This document shows, piece after piece, positions 1 through 5,195 of a stretch of 5,313 bases of DNA. Numbering within the stretch: position 1 is the first letter of the stretch; each line of letters begins with the position of its first letter. The position numbers and the translations under genes were made by a program. Where the stretch lies: NCBI GenBank assembly GCA_949878535.1, contig CATLAS010000088.1, forward strand, positions 1 through 5,313. The letters are read 5' to 3'. The stretch comes from an uncultured Eubacteriales bacterium. GTDB lineage: Bacteria > Bacillota > Clostridia > Oscillospirales > CAG-272. Under the pieces are notes generated by a model, which was not told the origin of the DNA, did not search any database, and saw nothing but the letters and a program-made list of their open reading frames with translations.

Positions 1-441
1 CTCCTGTGCCAGCAGTTCCGATGCGGCTTCTGTCATAACCCGCATAACAGTCAAAATCGTTCCCTCTGTGGGATTCATAACTGCTTTATACGCTTCAGCA
101 ACACCTCTGGAAAACCCTTTTACAATATCCTGGCAGTCTGCTTCTTCCAGATTTGCCCACGCTTTTGCGATTCCGCGGAAAAACAATGACAAAATAACGC
201 CGGAATTCCCTCTCGCTCCCCGCAGCATCAGGTTGGCAGCCTTTTGTGCGCATTCTCCGAGCGTTCCGCCAAAAGACACGCATTCACCCCGCACACCGCT
301 CATTGTCAAGCTCATATTGATGCCTGTGTCGCCATCCGGCACGGGAAAAACATTCAAATTGTTGATCGTATCTTTCTGATTATCCAGAGAACATGCGGCA
401 GAAACCACCATGTCCCGATACATAGAACTGTTCATTTTCAT
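1..441 (-). CDS. fakA: Fatty acid kinase catalytic subunit FakA (DAK2 domain), N-terminal part, cut by window edge
   Basis: ATP-dependent kinase that phosphorylates a fatty acid held by a FakB (DegV) partner, giving acyl-phosphate for phospholipid synthesis; cytosolic. I translated 147 codons from ATG at 441; the frame is open to base 1, so the C-terminal part is outside the window. The N-terminal DAK2/DhaL-type nucleotide-binding domain is clear: NVFPVPDGDTG at residues 30-40 (Asp36 and Asp38 are the expected Mg2+ ligands), RGARGNSGVILS at 74-85, and KAVMNPTEGTILTV at 119-132. These match the YloV/FakA family in order and spacing. The start is supported by AAGGA at 450-454, 8 nt upstream; an alternative in-frame ATG lies at 435. 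It follows fakB by 29 nt, so the two are probably one operon. A free-standing DhaL would lack the FakB partner, so FakA is preferred. Confidence 0.93.
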   Translation of the reverse strand, partial: MKMNSSMYRDMVVSAACSLDNQKDTINNLNVFPVPDGDTGINMSLTMSGVRGECVSFGGTLGECAQKAANLMLRGARGNSGVILSLFFRGIAKAWANLEEADCQDIVKGFSRGVAEAYKAVMNPTEGTILTVMRVMTEAASELLAQE

Positions 442-470
442 TATGTGAATCCTTCTGCACAAAATAAATT

Positions 471-1337
471 TCAGCGCTGGGTACCAAGGAAAAATAACGC
501 GATTGTTCCGGGACCGGAATGGGCTCCGATTACCGGACCGATATATCCGATATGAATATCCTGCACACCCATTTTATCCCGCACCATCTGGGCAACTGCC
601 TGCGCATCCTCCAATGCATCACCATGACTGATAAACACAGTTTGTCCAGCGGGATCAATGGCAGTCTGCTCCATTCGCTCTACAAGCGCCGCAAGAGACG
701 CTTTGCGTCCCCGTGCTTTGGACACATTGATCAAATGCCCAGCATCATCTACATGAAGCACCGGTTTAATAGATAGCATCGTGCCAATTGCAGCCGTTGC
801 AGCAGACACGCGTCCGCCACGCTTCAAATGGTGAAGATCATCTACCGTAAACCAGTGGCACAAATGCAGCTTGTTTTCCTCTACAAAGTCACGCACAGCA
901 TCAATAGAGGCACCGGCAGCACGCTGCTTTGCAGCAAGATAAACCAAAAGTCCATGCCCAAGAGATGCAGCCAGCGAGTCTGCAACATAGATTTTTCTCT
1001 CCGGATATTTTCCATTCAATTCCCCGGCAACAAGCATTGCTGTACCGACAGTGCTGCTCAAACCAGAAGAAAAGGCGATATACAATACATCCTTGCCCTT
1101 TGAGACAATATCCTCTAATGTTTCCATTAGATCCTCATAATTGGCTGCTGAAGTTTTTGCACTTTTTCCTTCTCGCAGCTGTTTATAAAAATCTTTGACA
1201 TCTGCTGCGTCACCCGGCATCGGTTCTCCATCACCTAAAGTATACATTAGCGGCATTACCTGCACCTGCAGCTCCGCCGCCATTTCCGGAGTTAGATCAC
1301 TTCCGGAGTCAGTCAATATAACAAAGTCTGTTGTCAT
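471..1337 (-). CDS. fakB: DegV family fatty-acid-binding protein, FakB subunit of fatty acid kinase
   Basis: Binds a free fatty acid and presents its carboxylate to FakA for phosphorylation; cytosolic, no signal peptide or membrane segment. The 288 residues are the normal full length for DegV proteins. Family motifs are present in order: TDSGSDLT at 9-16, KTSAANYEDL at 61-70, FSSGLSSTVGTA at 89-100, VDDLHHLKRGGRVS at 165-178, and GPVIGAHSGPGT at 267-278. Thr62/Ser63, the FSSGLSS serines and His273 are the residues expected near the fatty acid carboxylate, by analogy with known FakB structures. The start at 1337 has only a weak ribosome site (AAAGG at 1349-1353, 11 nt away), but the N-terminus aligns well with the family. 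A promoter lies at 1415-1444. Genomes of this group usually carry several DegV paralogs; adjacency to fakA supports the FakB role, while chain-length preference cannot be read from sequence. Confidence 0.94.
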   Translation of the reverse strand: MTTDFVILTDSGSDLTPEMAAELQVQVMPLMYTLGDGEPMPGDAADVKDFYKQLREGKSAKTSAANYEDLMETLEDIVSKGKDVLYIAFSSGLSSTVGTAMLVAGELNGKYPERKIYVADSLAASLGHGLLVYLAAKQRAAGASIDAVRDFVEENKLHLCHWFTVDDLHHLKRGGRVSAATAAIGTMLSIKPVLHVDDAGHLINVSKARGRKASLAALVERMEQTAIDPAGQTVFISHGDALEDAQAVAQMVRDKMGVQDIHIGYIGPVIGAHSGPGTIALFFLGTQR

Positions 1338-1378
1338 GAGCAGTCCGCCTTTTACAGAAATATAAATTCATTGAAAAG

Positions 1379-1402
1379 GACTTGTTTTAGAGAAAACAAG
1401 TC
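1379..1402 (-). promoter_or_regulatory. Perfect 10-bp inverted repeat in the fakB leader
   Basis: GACTTGTTTT (1379-1388) and AAAACAAGTC (1393-1402) are exact reverse complements around a 4-nt loop. Relative to the promoter at 1415-1444 the repeat lies at about +6 to +30, so it could be a DNA operator just downstream of the start point or an RNA hairpin in the 5' untranslated leader of the fakB-fakA message. It has no T-run long enough to act as a terminator. No known operator consensus was recognised. Confidence 0.55.
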
Positions 1403-1414
1403 ACACGCGTATGT

Positions 1415-1444
1415 AGTATACCACAATTATTATACAATTGTCAA
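1415..1444 (-). promoter_or_regulatory. Promoter of the fakB-fakA operon
   Basis: On the minus strand, TTGACA (1439-1444) and TATACT (1415-1420) are separated by 18 nt: a consensus -35 and a 5/6 match -10 for the housekeeping sigma factor. Predicted transcription start is near 1408, giving a leader of about 70 nt to the fakB ATG. Between the two boxes lies an inverted repeat, ACAATT (1423-1428) and AATTGT (1436-1441), overlapping the -35 edge; it could bind a dimeric regulator. Confidence 0.75.
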
Positions 1445-1485
1445 CAATATCATGCATATGTGCGGGAATTTGTATATTGGAGGAA

Positions 1486-1543
1486 CAATCCATTGTCCAA
1501 CATCGCTGCACTTGGCTGACAGTTCCCTTTGCTGTGGGGAAGC
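1486..1543 (-). repeat. Degenerate copy of the GGGATTG-ended two-hairpin repeat
   Basis: Read on the minus strand, it begins GCTTCCCCACAGCAAAGGGA, resembling the start of the copy at 1616-1669 (20 of the first 24 bases agree), and ends GGATTG. The first hairpin is TTCCC (1523-1527) with GGGAA (1537-1541). The second hairpin is not clear, so this is a decayed member. Together with the copy at 1616-1669 it makes an imperfect inverted pair with ACAATCC / GGGATTGT outer ends, about 186 bp overall, which resembles a miniature element; no target duplication is visible. Confidence 0.5.
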
Positions 1544-1615
1544 TTTGGATCACCTTCACCAGCCTCCATTCAAGCCAAAGGAGGTGATGCAGCAAAGCCT
1601 CATCAAGCTTTAGAA

Positions 1616-1669
1616 GCCTCCCCCCAGCAAAGGGAGGTGGGTTTTGCGCAGCAAAACTCGGAGGGATTG
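1616..1669 (+). repeat. Two-hairpin intergenic repeat, copy in plus orientation
   Basis: Hairpin one is CCTCCC (1617-1622) with GGGAGG (1632-1637). Hairpin two is a perfect 7-bp stem, GTTTTGC (1641-1647) with GCAAAAC (1651-1657). The copy ends GGAGGGATTG. The same layout (a G/C-rich stem, a second stem, then GGGATTG) occurs inverted at 1717-1762 and 1877-1922. I recognise this layout as common between genes in gut Clostridia; function and mobility are unknown. Confidence 0.7.
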
Positions 1670-1716
1670 TTTAAATAATACTACCAATTTACATATCCTT
1701 CAAATTGATAGCATTA

Positions 1717-1762
1717 CAATCCCCCACCCGCTATGCGGGAGCCCCCTTTGCACAAGGGGGCC
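1717..1762 (-). repeat. Two-hairpin intergenic repeat, copy in minus orientation
   Basis: 46 bp. In plus-strand order it starts CAATCCCC, then a stem CCCGC (1727-1731) with GCGGG (1735-1739), then a stem GCCCCCTT (1741-1748) with AAGGGGGC (1754-1761). It is 37/46 identical to the copy at 1877-1922 by hand count, and paired bases in the smaller stem change together. It is inverted relative to the copy at 1616-1669. Confidence 0.7.
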
Positions 1763-1779
1763 TGCAACTAAAATTCGAG

Positions 1780-1830
1780 TCTCCTCTGTGTAAAATGAGG
1801 TGGCTCGACTCTGCCGTATCGAAAGAATGA
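1780..1830 (+). repeat. Probable decayed repeat copy
   Basis: CCTC (1783-1786) with GAGG (1797-1800), followed by GTGGCTCGACTCTGCCG, matches the general layout of the neighbouring repeats in plus orientation, but the second stem and the GGGATTG end are degraded. The assignment rests on layout and position between two better copies, so it is weak. Confidence 0.3.
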
Positions 1831-1876
1831 TCTGGTCATACTTCCAATTTGAAAATACTGTAAAACGATGGAAGGA

Positions 1877-1922
1877 CAATCCCTCAGTCGCTTCGCGATA
1901 GCCCCCTTTTCACAAGGGAGCC
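1877..1922 (-). repeat. Two-hairpin intergenic repeat, second minus-orientation copy
   Basis: 46 bp, in the same orientation as 1717-1762. The small stem TCGC (1888-1891) with GCGA (1895-1898) is kept although its sequence differs from the other copy. The larger stem, GCCCCCTT with AAGGGAGC, has one C-A mismatch. It starts CAATCCCTC and ends GGGAGCC in plus-strand order. Confidence 0.68.
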
Positions 1923-2017
1923 TTTTAAGGTATATGTGCTGTATTGCCAGAGTCCCTGCCCTGGATCAACTTTATCAGTCTCCTTTACTAAAAAATGCTG
2001 TACGGTCCCACATACCA

Positions 2018-2047
2018 AAAAATCCCCTTTTTTCAAAGGGGATTTTT
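2018..2047 (-). terminator. Intrinsic terminator of the TIM-barrel/acyl-CoA ligase gene
   Basis: A 13-bp stem (2018-2030 with 2035-2047; core CCCC/GGGG flanked by A/T pairs) with a 4-nt loop, beginning 12 nt after the ligase stop codon at 2060-2062. On the minus strand it ends in a T-run (about six T). The stem also ends in T on the plus strand, so it may work in both directions. It separates the ligase from the downstream fakB-fakA unit. Confidence 0.88.
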
Positions 2048-2059
2048 ATTTGATTCACT

Positions 2060-4591
2060 TTACGCAGTTACAATTTTGCTTGCATCGGTAAGATTCAGCA
2101 TCTTCACTGCATCCTCCCGCATTTTATATTTCAAGATTTTGCCCGCCGCATTCATCGGGAACGAATCTACAAAGGCTACATAACGGGGCGTTTTATGCTT
2201 TGCCATGTGATCCCGCACATAGGTTTTGATTTCTTCTTCCGTAGAAGTCTCACCCTCTTTCAGAATAACACATGCCATGATCTCTTCTCCGTAATCCTTA
2301 TCAGGTACGCCGATAACCTGCACGTCACTCACCTTTGGATGGGTATAAATGAAATCTTCAATTTCTTTCGGATAAATATTCTCACCGCCGCGGATTATCA
2401 TATCCTTTAGTCTGCCTGTCACCTTATAGTTTCCATCCGGCAAACGGCGCAGCATATCTCCTGAATGAAGCCATCCGTCCGCATCAATGGCTGCAGCAGT
2501 AGCCTCCGGCATTTTATAATATCCTTTCATGATATTATAGCCGCGAGCTACAAATTCTCCGTCTACATTGTCTGGCAGTTCCTCGCCAGTCTCCGGATCC
2601 ACAATTTTGCATTCAACACCGAAAATCGGACTTCCCACCGTATTCACTCTCGTTTCAATGGAATCGGTAATTTTGGACATTGTGGTTGCAGGAGAAGCCT
2701 CTGTCTGTCCGTATGTGATACAGATTTCGCTCATATGCATTTCTTTAATAACCTGTTCCATAACTTTAATGGGACAGGGACTGCCCGCCATAATACCGGT
2801 GCGCATACTGCTGAAATCTGTTTTTGCAAAGTCCGGATGTCCCAGCATTGCAATAAACATAGTAGGAACACCGTGGAAGCAGGTGATTTTTTCTTTTGTA
2901 ATACATGCAAGCCCCTTGCTGGGTGAGAATGCAGGAATCGGACTCATTGTAACACCGTGGGTCATGGAAGCCGTCATAGCGAGCACCATACCAAAGCAGT
3001 GGAACATGGGAACCTGAATCATCATCCGGTCTGCTGTAGACAAATCCATACAGTCACCGATTGCCTTGCCGTTATTAACCACATTGTAGTGGGTGAGCAT
3101 AACGCCTTTCGGGAATCCGGTTGTACCGGATGTATACTGCATGTTGCACACATCATGCTTGCTGATCATAGATGCTCGGCGCTGTACCTCACTGACGGGA
3201 ACATTCTCACCAGCAGCCAGCGCTTCTTCCCAATTCCAGCAGCCGGGCTGATCAGATTCGCATGTAATAATATTGCGCAGAAACGGCAATTTCTTGATAC
3301 GCAGAGGGGCACCCTTTTTCGCAGTCTGCAATTCCGGACACAACTCATTGATAATTTTTACATAGTCGGAATCTTTGTAGCTGTCCACCATAACCAGAGT
3401 ATGGGTATCGGACTGCCGGAGCAAATATTCCAACTCATGGATTTTGTAAGCCGTGTTTACTGTTACCAGTACCGCACCAATTTTTACAGTAGCCCAGAAC
3501 GTAATATACCATGCAGGTACATTGGTCGCCCAGATTGCTACATGATCCCCTTGCTTCACGCCCATTCCAATCAGAGCACGGGCAAAATTGTCCACATCCT
3601 CACGGAACTGCACATACGTTCTTGTGTAATCGCAGGTAGTATACCGGAATGCATACTGATCCGGGAATTCATCGCACATACGGTCAAGCACCTGTGGGAA
3701 AGTGAGATCAATAAGCTTCTCTTTGGGCCACACATACTTACCGGTGCCCCGTGCATTCGTCTGCAATCTTCCCACCATATCAGAGGAGCCAACATATTCC
3801 CGCATATAATTGACAAAATGAGGGAACACAACTCCGGAAGATTCCAGATCCGGCATATACCGTTTCAGCCATTCCAGAGAAATATAGCCTTCGTAGTTGA
3901 TAGAACGCAGTGCAGCAATAAAGTCAGCAATTGGCAGATTGCCCTCGCCCATCATACGATATTCAACCGTATCGCCGTTCATTACAGAATCCTTAATGTG
4001 GGTATATTTAATATATGCACCAAGATTCTGAACTGTTGTCTGGGGATTTTCGCCTGCGAACCGGTAGGGATGATGCATATCCCACAAAGCGCCGACAGCG
4101 TCGCTTTCAACAGCATTCAGAACCTCACACAGACGCTGCGTATTCGAATACACTCCGTTTGTCTCAACAAGAAGCATTACACCGGCAGCTTCTGCCTGAG
4201 GAGCCAAAATCTTCAAAGCCTCTATTACATCTGCATCATCGAAATCCGTAGTGATCTCTGCAGTGCGGTCGCCTAAAATCCGGATATAAGGCGTTCCAAG
4301 CTGCTGTGCAAGGCGAATGTATTCACCGATTTCCTGAATATTCTCCTGCATCTGCTCCTTAAATCGAAGTGCGCAGCCGGATGACAGACACGGAATTTCT
4401 AAATGCAGTTTTTTAAGTTTTTCTTTTGTTTTTTTGATATTTTCCTTACTGAAAGGCTCAGCATGCACAGAGAAAATATCATCTCCAAGACCTCTAAGCT
4501 CAATGCCGCCAAATCCGACGTCTTTAGCCATAGCGTAAATGTCCGACCAACTGTAATCCGGACAACCCAATGTGGAAAATGCAAGTTTCAT
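2060..4591 (-). CDS. Fusion protein: sugar-isomerase-like TIM barrel + AMP-forming acyl-CoA synthetase
   Basis: 843 residues in one uninterrupted frame, probably cytosolic. Residues about 1-265 form an AP-endonuclease-2/xylose-isomerase-like TIM barrel (sugar phosphate isomerase/epimerase class). The four acidic/His metal ligands expected for tagatose-epimerase/IolE-type barrels appear intact: Glu143 (LLVETNG), Asp171 (ALWDMHH), His198 (YTHIKDS), Glu240 (YISLEWL). Residues about 283-843 are a full-length AMP-binding ligase, closest in feel to ACSF2/YngI-type medium-chain acyl-CoA synthetases. Visible motifs are P-loop YTSGTTGFPKG at 486-496, YGQTE at 627-631, GWLHSGD at 706-712, GRLKD at 726-730, IIRGGENIYPKEIE at 732-745, and catalytic Lys818 in NAAGKILK. 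The expected ligase reaction is carboxylic acid + ATP + CoA to acyl-CoA + AMP + PPi; the substrate is unknown, and so is the barrel's. The start has AGAAAGG at 4604-4610, 12 nt upstream. A T-box leader precedes it and a terminator follows. I saw no good internal ribosome site that would make the ligase separately. Confidence 0.93.
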   Translation of the reverse strand: MKLAFSTLGCPDYSWSDIYAMAKDVGFGGIELRGLGDDIFSVHAEPFSKENIKKTKEKLKKLHLEIPCLSSGCALRFKEQMQENIQEIGEYIRLAQQLGTPYIRILGDRTAEITTDFDDADVIEALKILAPQAEAAGVMLLVETNGVYSNTQRLCEVLNAVESDAVGALWDMHHPYRFAGENPQTTVQNLGAYIKYTHIKDSVMNGDTVEYRMMGEGNLPIADFIAALRSINYEGYISLEWLKRYMPDLESSGVVFPHFVNYMREYVGSSDMVGRLQTNARGTGKYVWPKEKLIDLTFPQVLDRMCDEFPDQYAFRYTTCDYTRTYVQFREDVDNFARALIGMGVKQGDHVAIWATNVPAWYITFWATVKIGAVLVTVNTAYKIHELEYLLRQSDTHTLVMVDSYKDSDYVKIINELCPELQTAKKGAPLRIKKLPFLRNIITCESDQPGCWNWEEALAAGENVPVSEVQRRASMISKHDVCNMQYTSGTTGFPKGVMLTHYNVVNNGKAIGDCMDLSTADRMMIQVPMFHCFGMVLAMTASMTHGVTMSPIPAFSPSKGLACITKEKITCFHGVPTMFIAMLGHPDFAKTDFSSMRTGIMAGSPCPIKVMEQVIKEMHMSEICITYGQTEASPATTMSKITDSIETRVNTVGSPIFGVECKIVDPETGEELPDNVDGEFVARGYNIMKGYYKMPEATAAAIDADGWLHSGDMLRRLPDGNYKVTGRLKDMIIRGGENIYPKEIEDFIYTHPKVSDVQVIGVPDKDYGEEIMACVILKEGETSTEEEIKTYVRDHMAKHKTPRYVAFVDSFPMNAAGKILKYKMREDAVKMLNLTDASKIVTA

Positions 4592-4671
4592 TGATTTCTT
4601 TTACCTTTCTCTTCAATAGTTTTCAAAAGTATTGAACAGAGACGATTTTGCCATAATTTGCAAAATCCAAC

Positions 4672-4713
4672 AAAAAAAGCCCTCGTCTCTGCGCTAAAGC
4701 AAGAGACGAAAGC
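4672..4713 (-). terminator. T-box leader terminator (competes with antiterminator)
   Basis: A 12-bp stem counting two G-U pairs: 4713-4702 with 4690-4679, core TCGTCTCT/AGAGACGA, 11-nt loop, followed immediately by seven T on the minus strand. The 5' arm overlaps the CTCTT needed for the T-box antiterminator, so the two structures are mutually exclusive. It stops transcription when the cognate tRNA is charged. Confidence 0.9.
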
Positions 4714-4931
4714 ATAGCTTCCGCGGTACCACTCTTATTGACGCAAATAATGCGCCCACTCATCAGGCACTGCATGCCCTTCCCTATGATAACGGAGGGA
4801 TCCGGTCAAGCCTACTGAAAAAGTTCAGCCGACAGCTCAGGGGCGAGAGATTTCGCACACGCAGCGCTTTCCACCAACCAGCGCCTCTCTATAGCCGTAT
4901 GCATTGAAATGGTTTTCCCCATCCACGCTTT
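4672..4931 (-). promoter_or_regulatory. T-box riboswitch (tRNA-sensing leader) of the TIM-barrel/acyl-CoA ligase gene
   Basis: On the minus strand the leader carries the signature AAGAGTGGTACCGCGG (4736-4721), the conserved T-box. Upstream are a Stem I with an AG-bulge-type AGAGAGG (4890-4884), a GGTTGGTGGAA distal loop closed by GCGCT/AGCGC, a 7-bp helix (4896-4902 with 4855-4861), then GAA followed by ATC (4851-4849) in the expected specifier position and CCCCTGAGC. Further stems and the CCGTTATC segment common in such leaders follow. The antiterminator pairs AAGAG (4736-4732) with CTCTT (4705-4701), which is also part of the terminator stem. The UGGU bulge (4731-4728) predicts a tRNA with discriminator base A. 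Uncharged tRNA should permit read-through. The likely amino acid is Ile (AUC) or, with different alignment, Leu (CUC at 4847-4845). The only gene downstream before a terminator is the fusion gene, 80 nt away. Confidence 0.93.
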
Positions 4932-4937
4932 TTAGTT

Positions 4938-4966
4938 ATTATAGCATCAAACAAATTATTTGTCAA
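4938..4966 (-). promoter_or_regulatory. Consensus promoter for the T-box leader and ligase fusion gene
   Basis: On the minus strand, TTGACA (4961-4966) and TATAAT (4938-4943) are both perfect consensus with a 17-nt spacer. Predicted start is near 4931, just ahead of T-box Stem I. Such a strong promoter fits control at the level of termination rather than initiation. Confidence 0.92.
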
Positions 4967-5028
4967 CTGACATTAGAAATTTTTTCAAAATTTTTCTTTA
5001 TGACATGAATAAAAATTAAAAAGAAACA

Positions 5029-5057
5029 TATACAACTCGTATAAAATATGTTAGAAT
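5029..5057 (+). promoter_or_regulatory. Candidate extended -10 promoter for the nucleoside hydrolase gene
   Basis: TATACA (5029-5034, 4/6 match to the -35) and TAGAAT (5052-5057, 5/6 match to the -10), 17 nt apart, with TG one base before the -10 (5049-5050). Predicted start is near 5064, leaving a leader of about 130 nt. It is divergent from the promoter at 4938-4966, across a very A/T-rich spacer of about 60 bp. TATAAA at 5040-5045 is a less well placed alternative. Confidence 0.5.
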
Positions 5058-5081
5058 ATTGAAAATATGTATTTTTCTGCT

Positions 5082-5174
5082 CTGTAAGGAAACAGTAAAA
5101 TACACAAGCGTGAAAAATGCGAGACCATATCGCAAGTTTACCTTTTCACGCCCGCATTGTGCCTTGTACAATGC
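5082..5174 (+). promoter_or_regulatory. Structured 5' leader of the nucleoside hydrolase gene, unrecognised class
   Basis: Three consecutive stem structures: CTGT (5082-5085) with ACAG (5092-5095); a perfect 9-bp stem GCGTGAAAA (5108-5116) with TTTTCACGC (5143-5151) enclosing an inner 5-bp hairpin TGCGA (5118-5122) with TCGCA (5130-5134); and a perfect 7-bp hairpin GCATTGT (5154-5160) with ACAATGC (5168-5174). The last ends 21 nt before the start codon. No T-run follows any stem, so none is a terminator. It does not match the conserved core of the purine or preQ1 riboswitches as I know them. A regulatory RNA or a protein-binding leader is possible. Confidence 0.5.
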
Positions 5175-5195
5175 AAAAGAAAGTATGGTATTATT

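Larger units (their letters stand above)
1445..2017. other. Non-coding interval filled with short hairpin repeats
   Basis: About 570 bases between the fakB promoter and the terminator of the ligase gene. I see no credible gene: open frames here are short, lack ribosome sites, and run through the repeats. The interval holds several copies of one short repeat family (listed separately at 1486-1543, 1616-1669, 1717-1762, 1780-1830 and 1877-1922) in both orientations. The stretches 1544-1615 and 1923-2017 show no further recognised feature apart from small hairpins such as CCTCC/GGAGG near 1562-1584. Confidence 0.7.

Noticed and set aside
244..555. Plus-strand open frames across the fakA/fakB junction
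   Set aside because: They are antisense to well-supported FakA and FakB coding sequence and have no motif or start signal of their own.
1545..1588. TTGGATCACCT and AAAGGAGGTGAT resemble the 3' end of 16S rRNA and its complement
   Set aside because: The matches are only 11-12 nt, face each other as arms of a small hairpin in a repeat-rich area, and have no flanking rRNA sequence; most likely chance.
1371..1613. An 80-codon plus-strand frame in the repeat interval
   Set aside because: It starts inside the fakB leader hairpin region, runs over the promoter and a repeat copy, and its product resembles nothing; not a gene.
2957..4276. A 439-codon open frame on the plus strand opposite the ligase gene
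   Set aside because: It lies wholly antisense to a convincing protein gene, is rich in His, Cys and Ile in a patternless way, shows no domain, and has no clear ribosome site or promoter; it is a by-product of the codon use of the real gene.
4613..4654. A 13-codon open frame (MAKSSLFNTFENY) between the T-box terminator and the ligase gene
   Set aside because: Its ribosome site is weak, its composition is not that of an amino-acid-run leader peptide, and the T-box already explains control. It could be translated in read-through RNA, but nothing shows it.
5143..5174. The hairpin before the nucleoside hydrolase as a terminator
   Set aside because: The stem is followed by AAAAGAAAG rather than a T-run, so intrinsic termination on the plus strand is unlikely.
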